DNA of 64,000 nucleotides from Candidatus Accumulibacter contiguus. GTDB lineage: Bacteria; Pseudomonadota; Gammaproteobacteria; Burkholderiales; Rhodocyclaceae. The DNA is taken from NCBI RefSeq assembly GCF_012940005.1, contig NZ_SPMX01000012.1, forward strand, positions 62,001 to 126,000, given 5' to 3'. Position 1 is the stretch's first letter. The number at the start of each line of letters is the position of its first letter. The notes under the pieces are model-generated. The model worked only from the letters and a program-made list of their open reading frames with translations. It was not told where the DNA came from and did no database searches. Made by a program: the position numbers and the translations under genes. Of the stretch, positions 26,268 to 35,495 are shown piece by piece.

Positions 26268-26320
26268 GGGTTCAAGGTTCAAGCGCCAAGTCGCGAAGGT
26301 GGCCACGCATGAGTGGCTCC

Positions 26321-27439
26321 TCATTGCTCATCGACTACCTCATCGTCATCGATGTAGATCACTTCCGGGCCGCCCTCCTGATCTCCATCATCCCAGGCGT
26401 CTTCATCGTCTGGATCGTATGTTGCTTCGCTGCTGCGCACTGACAGCACTTCCTGCCGCAGTGTTTCGAGCAGCGCTGCCATGTCCTCGGGCAAGCTCGA
26501 TTTCCAGAATACCGCTCTACCCGTCTGCGGGTGAGTCAGAGCCAGACGACTCGCGTGCAGCGCCTGGCGAGGAAACAAGGGCCCTCGCGGCACACGACTG
26601 GCGCCACCGCCGTATGCCGGATCACCAACCAGCGGATGCCCGACCGACATCATGTGCACGCGAATCTGGTGCGTCCGCCCGGTTTCCAGCGCGCACTCGA
26701 TCAGCGTACACCCGACGAACGATTCCAGCACCCGGTAGTGCGTGCGCGCCGGTTTGCCCGTCCGCACCACTGCCATGCGAGTCCGCAGGGTCGGATGCCG
26801 GCCGATTGGTGCATCCACGCTCCCCGAGCGCTCGACGATGCCCCGCGCCAAGGCCTGATAATGGCGTTTGACGGTTCGCGCCTGCAGCTGCCGTATCAGA
26901 TCGGTCTGCGCCTCGAGTGTCTTGGCGACGACCATCAGACCACTGGTATCCTTGTCGAGTCGATGCACAATGCCGGCCCGCGGCACCTTGTCGAGTTGTG
27001 GAGCATAATGCAACAAGGCATTCAGCAAGGTGCCGCTCCAGTTCCCACTGCCCGGATGAACAACCAGGCCAGCCGGCTTGTCGATGACCATCATCTGCTC
27101 ATCCTCGTGGACCACCTGCAAGGGAATGTCCTCCGGAGTGGACGATTCGGCACGTTCGTCAGGTGCTTCGGCAACTTCGATGGTTTCGCCACCCCACAGC
27201 TTGTATCGAGGCTCGACGATCGGCGCGTGGTTCACCACCACCCTGCCCTCGCGTATCCAGCCCTGCAAGCGGCTACGCGAATGCTGCGCCAGCAGGCGCG
27301 CAAGAATCTGGTCCAGGCGTTGGCCGCTGCACTCGCCAGGCACGATCAGGGCAATGCCGGGGTTTGAGCTATAATCGGCGTACCCGATGTCCTGCTTGCT
27401 CGCATCGGCCGATGCCTTTCTTTTCTTCGGGTTTTCCAT
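26321..27439 (-). CDS. rluD: 23S rRNA pseudouridine(1911/1915/1917) synthase
   Basis: Modifies helix 69 of 23S rRNA. An S4 RNA-binding domain (GQRLDQILARLLAQHSRSRL) is followed by the RsuA/RluA catalytic domain with GIVHRLDKDTSGLMVVAKT (catalytic Asp), ARTHYRVLE and GRTHQIRVHM. The C-terminus has an unusual acidic tail (DPDDEDAWDDGDQEGG). The start is uncertain: ATG 27439 or 27442 fits best but gives a short basic extension before S4, and overlaps the divergent bamD start. About 372 aa; E. coli has 326. Confidence 0.93.
   Translation of the reverse strand: MENPKKRKASADASKQDIGYADYSSNPGIALIVPGECSGQRLDQILARLLAQHSRSRLQGWIREGRVVVNHAPIVEPRYKLWGGETIEVAEAPDERAESSTPEDIPLQVVHEDEQMMVIDKPAGLVVHPGSGNWSGTLLNALLHYAPQLDKVPRAGIVHRLDKDTSGLMVVAKTLEAQTDLIRQLQARTVKRHYQALARGIVERSGSVDAPIGRHPTLRTRMAVVRTGKPARTHYRVLESFVGCTLIECALETGRTHQIRVHMMSVGHPLVGDPAYGGGASRVPRGPLFPRQALHASRLALTHPQTGRAVFWKSSLPEDMAALLETLRQEVLSVRSSEATYDPDDEDAWDDGDQEGGPEVIYIDDDEVVDEQ
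27370..27375 (+). promoter_or_regulatory. Candidate -10 element for bamD
   Basis: TATAAT 65 bases before the bamD ATG, lying inside the 5' coding part of rluD on the other strand. No good -35 hexamer is seen at 16-18 bases upstream. Confidence 0.35.
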
Positions 27440-27440
27440 C

Positions 27441-28235
27441 ATGCGTAGTGTAGCGGTTATCGCAGCGCTCATTGTCGTTTCTCTGCTCTCGGGCTGTGGG
27501 CTTTTTCCCGAAGAAAAGGATGAAACCATTGGCTGGTCGGCAAACAAGCTCTATGCCGAAGCCAAGGATGCGCTCAATGACGGCTCCTATGCCAAGTCGA
27601 TCAAGTACTTCGAAAAGCTCGAATCACGCTATCCCTACGGTCGCTACGCGCAACAAGCGCAAATCGACATCGCCTACGCTTACTGGAAAGATCTGGAGCC
27701 CGCGGCGGCGATTGCCGCCTGCGATCGCTTCATCAAGCTGCATCCGAATCACCCGAATGTTGATTACGTGTATTACCTGCGTGGGCTGATCAACTTCAAC
27801 GAAAACCTCGGCATCATGGGCGCAATCGGCAACCAGGACATGACCGAGCGCGACCCGAAGAGCGCACGCGAGTCGTTTGACGCATTCCGCGAACTGGTCA
27901 CTCGCTTTCCGGACAGCAAGTACACGCCCGATGCGATCTTGCGCATGAAGTACCTGGTCAATGCCCTGGCCTCGCTTGAACTGCACGTCGCTCGCTACTA
28001 CATGAAACGAGGAGCCTATCTGGCAGCTGCGAACCGTGCCCAGTACGCGGTGTTGAACTATCCCGATACGCCGGCCACCGAGGAAGCACTTTTCATCATG
28101 GTCAAGGCCTATGACGCGCTCGGACTCACCGATCTGCGCGACGACGCCGAACGTGTCATGCGCAAGAACTTTCCAAACAGCGAATACTACGTCCGCGGTC
28201 TGGATCGTCAGGAACCATGGTGGAAACTCTGGTAG
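27441..28235 (+). CDS. bamD: Outer-membrane assembly lipoprotein BamD (ComL)
   Basis: 264-residue lipoprotein of the beta-barrel assembly machine. Signal peptide with lipobox LLSGC (Cys 19), then TPR-like helical repeats (LYAEAKDALNDGSYAKSIKY, RYPYGRYAQQAQIDIAYAYW, DRFIKLHPNHPNVDYVYYLR). Ends RQEPWWKLW, a typical betaproteobacterial BamD end. Start ATG 27441 is fixed by the signal peptide; the frame is open 18 codons further upstream. It anchors to the inner face of the outer membrane and binds BamA. Confidence 0.96.
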   Translation: MRSVAVIAALIVVSLLSGCGLFPEEKDETIGWSANKLYAEAKDALNDGSYAKSIKYFEKLESRYPYGRYAQQAQIDIAYAYWKDLEPAAAIAACDRFIKLHPNHPNVDYVYYLRGLINFNENLGIMGAIGNQDMTERDPKSARESFDAFRELVTRFPDSKYTPDAILRMKYLVNALASLELHVARYYMKRGAYLAAANRAQYAVLNYPDTPATEEALFIMVKAYDALGLTDLRDDAERVMRKNFPNSEYYVRGLDRQEPWWKLW

Positions 28236-28313
28236 ATCGGCGCGGCCGTCAAGCCATGGAAAAACGTCGACCCGGGCAGACTCTGCCTGATGGGCACCGC
28301 TCTGCCGATCACC

Positions 28314-30725
28314 TCAGATCGACTGCTTGATGGCTAGCACAGCCATATTGCGCAAGGTTCTCATCAAGGCCAGTTCTTTCTCGGAAATTACGATCTCGCC
28401 TGCATGTGCGCGGTCGGCATAGATCATGGCCACCCCATTGCCGTTGACGCAGAGCGGAAAAACGACAAAGGTTTCGGCAGCCACCGCCTTGCGAAACCAC
28501 CCCGGGATGCGCGCTGCAATTTTCGGATCATTGGTGTCGCTGATCAGAATATCAACGCCTTTGGCAAGTGCCGCATGAAAGATATCCGGGGTAAACACGA
28601 GTGAAAATCGGAAGCTCTTGGCGATATCCAGTGCATCGGGACCAAAGCCGAAACGACCGAGCATCGAATTGCTGCGCGCTTCACGAATACACAGGATGAC
28701 GCGCTTGAAGCCCTTCGCACGGTAGATGGTTTCGAGCGTGATGCGCAGCACATCATTGAGCTTGAAGCTGTTGACCAACACGTTGCTCAAATCCTGAATT
28801 CCGGCCAGCAGGATGGCTTCGCTGGCCACCGTCTCAGTCCCGGCAGCGAATTCGCCGCAATCGACCACAGGATCTGCGGCTACCCCCTCTGCAATGACAT
28901 CCGAGAGAACTGTACCTGCCAGGCCATCGTCGGTACCTGGCATCAATTCGAGCGTTGGCGGACTGGTCGGCGCACCTCCCCAGGCCGTGATCTGCCTGCC
29001 GAAACGCGTCTGCTGCAGATTCAGATGAATGGTGGCGGCAAACTGCGTCACCTGCTCCAGCGATTTTTCCAGGGCACTACGCAGTTCCTGTTCGTCGAGT
29101 GCGACGGCCTCGCCGAAACGCGCCGCGATCTTGCGCAGTTCTCTCGCCTGCTGTTCGCTTGCGGTTTCCGAAATCACCGTGCATAGCTCGTTCGACAGCG
29201 CCGAGAACACCCGCAAGCGATCTTCGGGATTGAGCGAGCGGCGAATGCTGCCCGCCGGAAGCCGACGCATGCTATTGACGATCAATCTTGGAAATCCCCA
29301 GGTCTGGGCAATGCCAATGCCGAGATCCTCGAGCGAGATCCCCAGCACCTGCAGTGCTGCCGCCTCCTCGGAACAGTTTTTCTGCAGCAGCATGCGCTTC
29401 ATCTCGGCGCTTTCTTCCGGGAAGTAATACTGGCTCAGCAAACGACCCAGATTGTGGAACATCGAGCAGATAAAGGCCTGCTCGATGTCCAGGCGCGCAG
29501 CGCTCTTGCCGGCAAGGTCCCTGGCCAGTACCCCGGCCAGGTTGGCACGCAGGAACTCATCCTTGAGTTGATTGGCATTGTCCTTGTTTTGCAGGTGATC
29601 GAGAAGCAACACCGTGATGGCAATGCTGCGCACCGCATCGAGACCAAGGACCACCACCGCGCGGGAAACCGTGCTGATGTTGCCGCCACCCGCCTGCTGG
29701 TAATACACCGAATTGACCATGCGCAGAAGCTTGTTGGTCAGCGAGAAATCCTTGAGGATGGTGTTCGAGACTTCGGAAATACTCTGATTCTCCGAGGCCG
29801 TGATCCGGTTGATCGCCCCGACCGACTCCGAGAGGGCCGGAAAATCGCTCTTGTGTCGCATGCGCCGCAACAGGAAATCGATCGTACTCTGCCTCGGATC
29901 GGCCGACGGCTGCAGGGTCTCCGGTGCCAGGTAGTCGTCCAGCGCCTCGCGCATCTGCCTGGCTGATTCGTAGCGACTCTGTGGATCGCGCGCCAGCGCC
30001 CGGTAGAGAAGATGCGCCAATCGCTCTTCCAGTAGGCCGCTGCTGTCTTGCGGCAGCCGGATGTCCTCGCTGGCGATCTGTTTCATCACCAGCAGAATGT
30101 CGTTCCCGGGAATCGCCCGCTTGCCGGTCAGCAACTCATAGAAAACCATGCCCGCCGAAAAAATGTCGGACCGTTCGCTGCTCGTGCGCTGCAAAATGTA
30201 CTCTGGTGCCATGTAGGCCGGTGTGCCAGTCAGTTGTCCGCCGTCGCCCGACAGCGCCCCGGTACGAGCGGCGATGCCGAAATCCATCACGCGCGGCAGT
30301 TCATCGTCGTCAATCAGAATGTTGCTCGGCTTGAGGTCACGATGGATGATTCCCGCCGCATGCGCATGCGCAATTGCATCGAGGATCGCCTGCATGATCG
30401 CAATCGCTCTGGCTGGCTTCGGCGCGCCGCTCTGCGCCAGGTGCTCGGCCAGGTTTTTGCCCGGGACGTACTGGAAAACGAGATAAAGATCACCCCGTTC
30501 CTCGGCAGCCTCGAAGATCGGAACGATGTTCGGGTGGCGTAACTGGCTGACCATCCTTGCCTCATCCAGCAACTGGCGATTCTGCTGCGGATCAGAACGT
30601 GCAAAGTGGAGCGTCTTGATCGCCACTTGTCTTTGCAAATGTGGATCACGAGCGAGATAGACAATGCTCTGGGCACCTCGACCCAGTTCACGAATGATCT
30701 CGAAACGCCCAACGTGCTTGCTCAC
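28314..30725 (-). CDS. Serine/threonine kinase - HDOD - GAF domain fusion
   Basis: 803-residue cytoplasmic signalling protein. Residues about 8-265 form a Hanks-type kinase with a Gly loop LGRGAQSIVYLA, catalytic HRDLKPSNILI, DFG motif MDFGIAA and TPAYMAPE. Residues about 280-490 form an HDOD domain (FPALSESVGAINRI; NKLLRMVNSVYYQQ; SMFHNLGRLLSQYYFPEE). Residues about 640-800 form a GAF-like sensor (LSNVLVNSFKLNDVLRITLE; FPLCVNGNGVAMIYADRAH). Proteins of this type are thought to control motility or biofilm functions, but the target is unknown. Single gene, convergent with bamD. Domain calls are firm, role not. Confidence 0.88.
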   Translation of the reverse strand: MSKHVGRFEIIRELGRGAQSIVYLARDPHLQRQVAIKTLHFARSDPQQNRQLLDEARMVSQLRHPNIVPIFEAAEERGDLYLVFQYVPGKNLAEHLAQSGAPKPARAIAIMQAILDAIAHAHAAGIIHRDLKPSNILIDDDELPRVMDFGIAARTGALSGDGGQLTGTPAYMAPEYILQRTSSERSDIFSAGMVFYELLTGKRAIPGNDILLVMKQIASEDIRLPQDSSGLLEERLAHLLYRALARDPQSRYESARQMREALDDYLAPETLQPSADPRQSTIDFLLRRMRHKSDFPALSESVGAINRITASENQSISEVSNTILKDFSLTNKLLRMVNSVYYQQAGGGNISTVSRAVVVLGLDAVRSIAITVLLLDHLQNKDNANQLKDEFLRANLAGVLARDLAGKSAARLDIEQAFICSMFHNLGRLLSQYYFPEESAEMKRMLLQKNCSEEAAALQVLGISLEDLGIGIAQTWGFPRLIVNSMRRLPAGSIRRSLNPEDRLRVFSALSNELCTVISETASEQQARELRKIAARFGEAVALDEQELRSALEKSLEQVTQFAATIHLNLQQTRFGRQITAWGGAPTSPPTLELMPGTDDGLAGTVLSDVIAEGVAADPVVDCGEFAAGTETVASEAILLAGIQDLSNVLVNSFKLNDVLRITLETIYRAKGFKRVILCIREARSNSMLGRFGFGPDALDIAKSFRFSLVFTPDIFHAALAKGVDILISDTNDPKIAARIPGWFRKAVAAETFVVFPLCVNGNGVAMIYADRAHAGEIVISEKELALMRTLRNMAVLAIKQSI

Positions 30726-30818
30726 AGTGCTCCATCACCTCACAGAAAAAATATTCCAGGCGTATCCAGGCGCGCCTGCCACCGGTCAGGCAACCATAGT
30801 CACTATCCCCGGCAAGCC

Positions 30819-31274
30819 TCAAAGCCAGAGCAGTTTCGGTACCGAGCCCGTTCGTCCACAAACCACGGCGAGTTGACTGAACTCGCTCGCCAGCATGCGC
30901 ATTTGTTGCTCGTCCGCTTGCAATACCAGATAACTCGGTTCCTCGGGCCAGATACCGTCGTCGGCAAGGTTGCTGGCGGCAAGAAAACACCAGCCCAAGG
31001 CCTGGATTCTTTCGAGCAATCGCTCCTGAGCAAGCCGGTTCTTCTCTTCAGGGAACAGCGCTGCCGGATTGTATGCCGTAACTATCCCCCAGCACATCTC
31101 GGAGGCCTTCCCAGGCTCGTCATCGCAGGCCAGATGCTGAGCGGCGGCCAGGCCAAGCAGGAAAGCGTCGAAAGCGGGGGCAGGTACGCCAATTCGCAAG
31201 GAAAAAAAGCCCTCGGGGGTCGTCACCCGATACGTCGTCGCACAAAACGCTGCTTCGAGTTCGGTTTTGCTCAT
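30819..31274 (-). CDS. DUF3293 domain protein
   Basis: 151-residue soluble protein that fits DUF3293: TTYRVTTPEGFFSLRIG at the N-terminus, WGIVTAYNPAALFPEEKNR in the middle (the family's ITAxNP motif), and a C-terminal SQLAVVCGRTGSVPKLLWL. Function unknown. No signal peptide. It lies on the same strand as the kinase-HDOD-GAF gene 93 bases downstream; a shared transcript is possible. Confidence 0.82.
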   Translation of the reverse strand: MSKTELEAAFCATTYRVTTPEGFFSLRIGVPAPAFDAFLLGLAAAQHLACDDEPGKASEMCWGIVTAYNPAALFPEEKNRLAQERLLERIQALGWCFLAASNLADDGIWPEEPSYLVLQADEQQMRMLASEFSQLAVVCGRTGSVPKLLWL

Positions 31275-31350
31275 TTCTCTTCTGCTGTAGCCCCTTTACT
31301 TGGAGTATTTGCCACATACTCACTCATCCGCAGCTTCTTTCCGATTACCA

Positions 31351-31470
31351 TGAAAGTCGCGTCAGCGACTCACGAACCTCCCCTCCCCACTCGCGGGGGA
31401 GGGGTTGGGGGAGAGGGAAACGGTCATGACCTTCATGATCGGTGGTGCCTGGAAAAGTCATGACCGTTAG
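31351..31470. repeat. Intergenic hairpin repeat, copy 3 (inverted)
   Basis: Reverse orientation of the repeat at 23372-23562. It runs TGAAAGTCGCGTCAGCGACT at the left to AAGTCATGACCGTTAG at the right. Arms AACGGTCATGAC (31415-31426 as read) and GTCATGACCGTT can form a 12-bp stem. It lacks the GC-rich insert of copy 2. Confidence 0.75.
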
Positions 31471-31495
31471 GACTGTCCAGATTCGCAAGGCAGTT

Positions 31496-33922
31496 CTATT
31501 TCAAGGACAGGGCAACTCGGCTTTCCCTGTTTGCTGCTTCCGATTTGCCATCCGTCGTCACCAGCTTCACCGGCAGCAGGAATAGGCGCTCTGCGGGAAC
31601 CTCATGGGCCGCCAGCCAGTCCAGTACCGTTTTTGCCCTGCGATCGGCAAGATCTCGCAAATCTTCCTCATCCACGACGGCATTGGCGAGAATCAGTTTC
31701 TCCATTTCCTCGACCGGAAGCCCCTTCACCAGACCCACCAGATTACGCGGTTTGGGAAACTTCTCGGCACGATAGACACGCTCAAGCAGCACGGGATACT
31801 CGTTGGCAGCGATCTCGATGGCATCCGTCGAACCACTCTCGACACCCTTCCTGGTCAAATCATCCCGCTTCAGCGCCCGCAGCTTGCGATCCAGGCGATC
31901 TCGTTTCAATCCCTCGGGATCGTTCTCCGGGTCTGCACGCCCTTCGATTTCGAGCCTGAGCGCGGGCCGGTCGATCAGGGCCTTGGCCAGATTTTCCAGC
32001 CGCTGCTGTGCCGGAGGCGTGATCAATGCCTGTCCGAAAGCGAATTCGACGTTCGACAACTCCTCACCACCGCCAAATATCGATCCCAGTAAGGCAAAGG
32101 GCGAAGTCACCGCCTTGACCAGCAGGTTCACGATCACCTTGACGACCAGACCACCGACACTGAATTCGGGATCATTGAGAGAACCGGCGATCGGCAGATT
32201 GATGTCGATCTCTCCGTTGCGGTTCTTGAGCAGGGCAAGGGCGAGAGTCACCGGCAGCTTGGTCGCATCCGGACTATCTACCGCGTTGCCAAAGGTCAGC
32301 TGATCGAGAAAGACCCGATTCTCGGCAGTCAGCTGGTCATTCTGGATCTTGTACTTGACGAACAGCGACAACTTGCCTTTTTCAATCGCGTACCCGGCAT
32401 ACTTGCCCGAGTACGGCGACAGTGAGCTCATCTCGATCCCCTTGATATCGGCCTGAAGATCAAGATAGGGTTTGGCCGACAGCGGGTTGATCTGCCCCGA
32501 TACGTTGATAGGCGCGATATTGTCGTAACTTCCGCGCAGGTCGAGGCTCGCGACGCTGTCATTCACCGAGGACAGCCCGCTGATGCTTCCACCAATTTTC
32601 CTGAGATTGGCCGAGTAGTTCGGCTTGATGAAATTGTCGCTGAACCGGATATCGCCGTTCTGCAGCGTGATCTTGCCAATCTTGATCGGCAGCGATGGCT
32701 TGCCGCTGGCGACCAGCGGCGCCACCGCCGTACCTGCACCGGCAAGCCCCTCCGCTTGCGCCGACAACTTGGCTGCCACGGCAGATGGTGCTGCGTCGGT
32801 CTGGCGAACGATCTGCAACAGGTTCAGCTGGCCCTGACGGCTGATGATCACGCGCGCAAAAAAATCAGCGAGCGCCACATCGCCAATCGACAGCGAATCC
32901 GGATTCAGGCGCACATCGATCTTGCCGAGGTAGAGGGACTTCCACTTGAGGAAATCGGCGGAATTGATCTTGTCCACCGCGTAGAAATCGCCTACCGTCA
33001 CCTGCCCGGAGACTCCCCCAGCCAGCGTGGCCGCGTCGACGGCGCCGGTCCCGACCTGGCGCAACTGCACGACTCCGTTCAGCGTCACCTGGCCGCGGGT
33101 GACATCGATGTTCAGCCGCTCGGTAAAGTAGGGTTGCAGTGGCAAGAGTTCCAGCGTCTTGACGGCCACCTTGAGGTCCAGATCGAGCGGGAAGACCTTC
33201 ACGCTGCCAGCAGCCTCGACCTCTCCCTTGCGATTGAGCCGCAAACGCGTCGACACCCTGGCGGTCCTGCCGGGTTCGGTGGACAGGTTTTCGGCATCAA
33301 TGCTCATGCCTTCAATGGTGTGCGTCGCCACCGGCGAGACAGCCGCATCCTCGAAACGCAGCCCGAGGTCTTCACCGCGGTACTTGGCGACGCTCACCTG
33401 CCATGGGCGCAAGGAATCCTTCTGCGAAGCCTTGACCACACGCAAGGAAGGAGGCTCGACAAACTCGATGCTGCCGTCGGCAGCGCGCCGAATCAGCAAG
33501 CTGGCGCCGCGTGCCGCGACCTCATCGATCACCACTTCACGCTTGGCCAGATCCAGCCGACCTCCCTTGACCGAGAAAGCATCGACCTTGATCCACTGGG
33601 CAGCCTGCAGGCGCCAGGCGGCAGCGAACTCGGCCGCAGCGCCACCCTTGGAATCCAGTTTCTGCAAGGCAAGATCGATTCCTTCGACGCTCGCATGGAA
33701 TGGCTTGCCATGCGACTCGTCGAGCCAGCGCAGCGCACCGCCGGTGAGCTTCGCTTCGCCCAGCGACCACGCGAGCGGTGCAGGCTGCACATCCGGCGCA
33801 GCCCCCTCGTGGGCTGCGAGTTCTGAGAGTTCCCTGCTGAAGAAATCGATCCAGTTGATCGTGCCCTGCCGACTGACCCGCGCATGGATCTCGGGCGAAT
33901 CGACGGCTACCCTATCGATCAC
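31496..33922 (-). CDS. DUF748 (AsmA-like) envelope protein, C-terminal part of a frameshifted gene
   Basis: 808 residues forming the larger part of a DUF748 protein: repeated AsmA/TamB-type beta segments (GALRWLDESHGKPFHASVEG; NGDIRFSDNFIKPNYSANL; NVSGQINPLSAKPYLDLQAD) and the family's C-terminal region (GGEELSNVEFAFGQALI; LALEIEGRADPENDPEGL). Members span the periplasm and are implicated in lipid or envelope transport. The natural reading continues upstream into the frame of the next entry: removing one base from the A6 run at 34076-34081 joins the two into a protein of about 1,125 aa. The ATG at 33922 is therefore probably internal. Confidence 0.85.
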   Translation of the reverse strand: MIDRVAVDSPEIHARVSRQGTINWIDFFSRELSELAAHEGAAPDVQPAPLAWSLGEAKLTGGALRWLDESHGKPFHASVEGIDLALQKLDSKGGAAAEFAAAWRLQAAQWIKVDAFSVKGGRLDLAKREVVIDEVAARGASLLIRRAADGSIEFVEPPSLRVVKASQKDSLRPWQVSVAKYRGEDLGLRFEDAAVSPVATHTIEGMSIDAENLSTEPGRTARVSTRLRLNRKGEVEAAGSVKVFPLDLDLKVAVKTLELLPLQPYFTERLNIDVTRGQVTLNGVVQLRQVGTGAVDAATLAGGVSGQVTVGDFYAVDKINSADFLKWKSLYLGKIDVRLNPDSLSIGDVALADFFARVIISRQGQLNLLQIVRQTDAAPSAVAAKLSAQAEGLAGAGTAVAPLVASGKPSLPIKIGKITLQNGDIRFSDNFIKPNYSANLRKIGGSISGLSSVNDSVASLDLRGSYDNIAPINVSGQINPLSAKPYLDLQADIKGIEMSSLSPYSGKYAGYAIEKGKLSLFVKYKIQNDQLTAENRVFLDQLTFGNAVDSPDATKLPVTLALALLKNRNGEIDINLPIAGSLNDPEFSVGGLVVKVIVNLLVKAVTSPFALLGSIFGGGEELSNVEFAFGQALITPPAQQRLENLAKALIDRPALRLEIEGRADPENDPEGLKRDRLDRKLRALKRDDLTRKGVESGSTDAIEIAANEYPVLLERVYRAEKFPKPRNLVGLVKGLPVEEMEKLILANAVVDEEDLRDLADRRAKTVLDWLAAHEVPAERLFLLPVKLVTTDGKSEAANRESRVALSLK

Positions 33923-34871
33923 GAAGTTTCGATTGATCGGATCCAGAGACCCAAGCTGAACGTCGATGCGCTTCAGGGACAGCAGTGGTGAACCTGAAGA
34001 ATCCTGGACGTTCAGATCCCGAATGGCGACATTGCCTGCGAGACCAACGGTCGAATGCTGGTCGTCCTGTCGGCGAAAAAACCAGCTTCAAGTCACTGTC
34101 GAGGGCACCGGAGACGACCTGAATCGGCAAGCGAATCGGCACATAAGCAATATATCTGCCCAGTTGCACATCACGAAAATCAAACGCCAACTCGCTGTCG
34201 ATCGATTTTGCGAAAGGTTTGCTCCTGCCCTGGACGAGTAGTGGCGAGCCATCGATCGACGCCGAAAAAGCTGGCTCGACATAGATCTCGGTGGCCTGGG
34301 GCAAGCTCGAGATAAACGGCAGCGCAATGTTAATCTCGTCAATGAGGTGCTTTCCCCCGTTGGCCTGATCGTCGAATTCGAGCCTGCCGCCAGTGATCTG
34401 GATGTTGTTGAGTGAAAAAAGCGAGACAGGATCATTGGACTCCGGCTTGCCCATCCACTCGTCGATCAGATCAGAGAAGTTGAAGCGTCCGTCAGGCAGA
34501 CGCACGACCTTCAAGGCCGGCCCCTCCAGTTTCAGCTCACTGATTACCGGGCCACCACGCCACAGCGAAGTCGATTCGACGTTGACATACAGGCGGTCAA
34601 ATCCCAGAACCTTCTCTCCTCCCCCTTTTTCCTGAATCGCAAGTCCGACAACTTGCAAGGACAGCGCATAGGGGTTTATGCTGATGCTGTCAACGGTTAC
34701 CGGTCGGTGCAAGGCCTCGGAGAGTTTCTCGACAAGCGTCGATTGCACGAGCGGAGGCAGTGCAAAATAGCCCAAAGCACCGATGACCAGCACGCAAAGT
34801 ATAACGCGCAACCCGTATTTTCTGAGGCTCATGGAGGCGGTGGCAGTGGCGGTACGGTTTTTTTCGGTCAT
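33912..34871 (-). CDS. DUF748 (AsmA-like) protein, N-terminal part of a frameshifted gene
   Basis: Holds the N-terminal membrane anchor (VILCVLVIGALGYFALPPLV), the DUF748 start (LVEKLSEALHRPVTVDSISI) and the FDRLYVNVESTSLWRGGPVI segment. From about base 34080 the frame turns into atypical Arg/Ser-rich sequence; the correct continuation (VGLAGNVAIRDLNVQD) is in the frame of the preceding entry. ATG 34871 (MTEKNRTATATASM) is the likely start; the frame is open to 34934. The break coincides exactly with a homopolymer, arguing for a base-calling error rather than loss of function. Confidence 0.83.
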   Translation of the reverse strand: MTEKNRTATATASMSLRKYGLRVILCVLVIGALGYFALPPLVQSTLVEKLSEALHRPVTVDSISINPYALSLQVVGLAIQEKGGGEKVLGFDRLYVNVESTSLWRGGPVISELKLEGPALKVVRLPDGRFNFSDLIDEWMGKPESNDPVSLFSLNNIQITGGRLEFDDQANGGKHLIDEINIALPFISSLPQATEIYVEPAFSASIDGSPLLVQGRSKPFAKSIDSELAFDFRDVQLGRYIAYVPIRLPIQVVSGALDSDLKLVFSPTGRPAFDRWSRRQCRHSGSERPGFFRFTTAVPEAHRRSAWVSGSDQSKLRDR

Positions 34872-35030
34872 GACAGCTGGCCGCAGGCAGGCTGGGGAAA
34901 ACACCAATTTAGCACGACGAGGCTTTTCCCGCACTCGCCTTGCGACAAGCGCCGAGCCGCAGCGTAGCCACCGGCTTGCGGCTGGACGCTTCCGGCCACG
35001 GATTCCGACAAGTTTTCACAGGCACGCAGG

Positions 35031-35441
35031 ATGAACTCATCGTCGCTTCAGCGAGTCCTCATCGTCGATGACAACGATCTGATGCGGACGCTGCTGCGCA
35101 CCATTCTGCGCAGCAAGCGATACGAGGTCATTGGCGAAGCGAGGAATGGTGTCGCCGCACTCGAACTCGTAGAGCGCCTGCGGCCCGATATCATCTGCCT
35201 GGATATCCTGATGCCCGAGATCGGTGGCCTCGAGGCCCTGCAGACGATCAGGGCCACGCACCCGGAGATCGTCGTCGTGATGATCACCGGCAGCCCCAGC
35301 GTGGACAACGTCCGGGAAGCGATTCAGGGCGGCGCCAGTGGCTTCATCATCAAGCCGTTCAACGCCGGCAAGGTGCTCAACACGGTCAGCCGGGCGTGGC
35401 AGTCAGCCAGGCGACTCACTACGCCCGACGAAAGCGGCTGA
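35031..35441 (+). CDS. CheY-like single-domain response regulator
   Basis: 136-residue receiver domain without an output domain. It has the acidic pair D13-D14, phosphoacceptor D58 (IICLDILMPEIGG), T86 (VVMITGSPS) and K108 (FIIKPF). Signals are presumably passed by protein contact. Divergent from the DUF748 gene and followed convergently by gloB; no partner kinase is adjacent. The short C-terminal tail (AWQSARRLTTPDESG) is hydrophilic. Confidence 0.92.
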   Translation: MNSSSLQRVLIVDDNDLMRTLLRTILRSKRYEVIGEARNGVAALELVERLRPDIICLDILMPEIGGLEALQTIRATHPEIVVVMITGSPSVDNVREAIQGGASGFIIKPFNAGKVLNTVSRAWQSARRLTTPDESG

Positions 35442-35495
35442 ACGAACGTTCAGAAGTGGTTCTTCCACTCGCGCAGTGCAGCAAATACCGCCACT

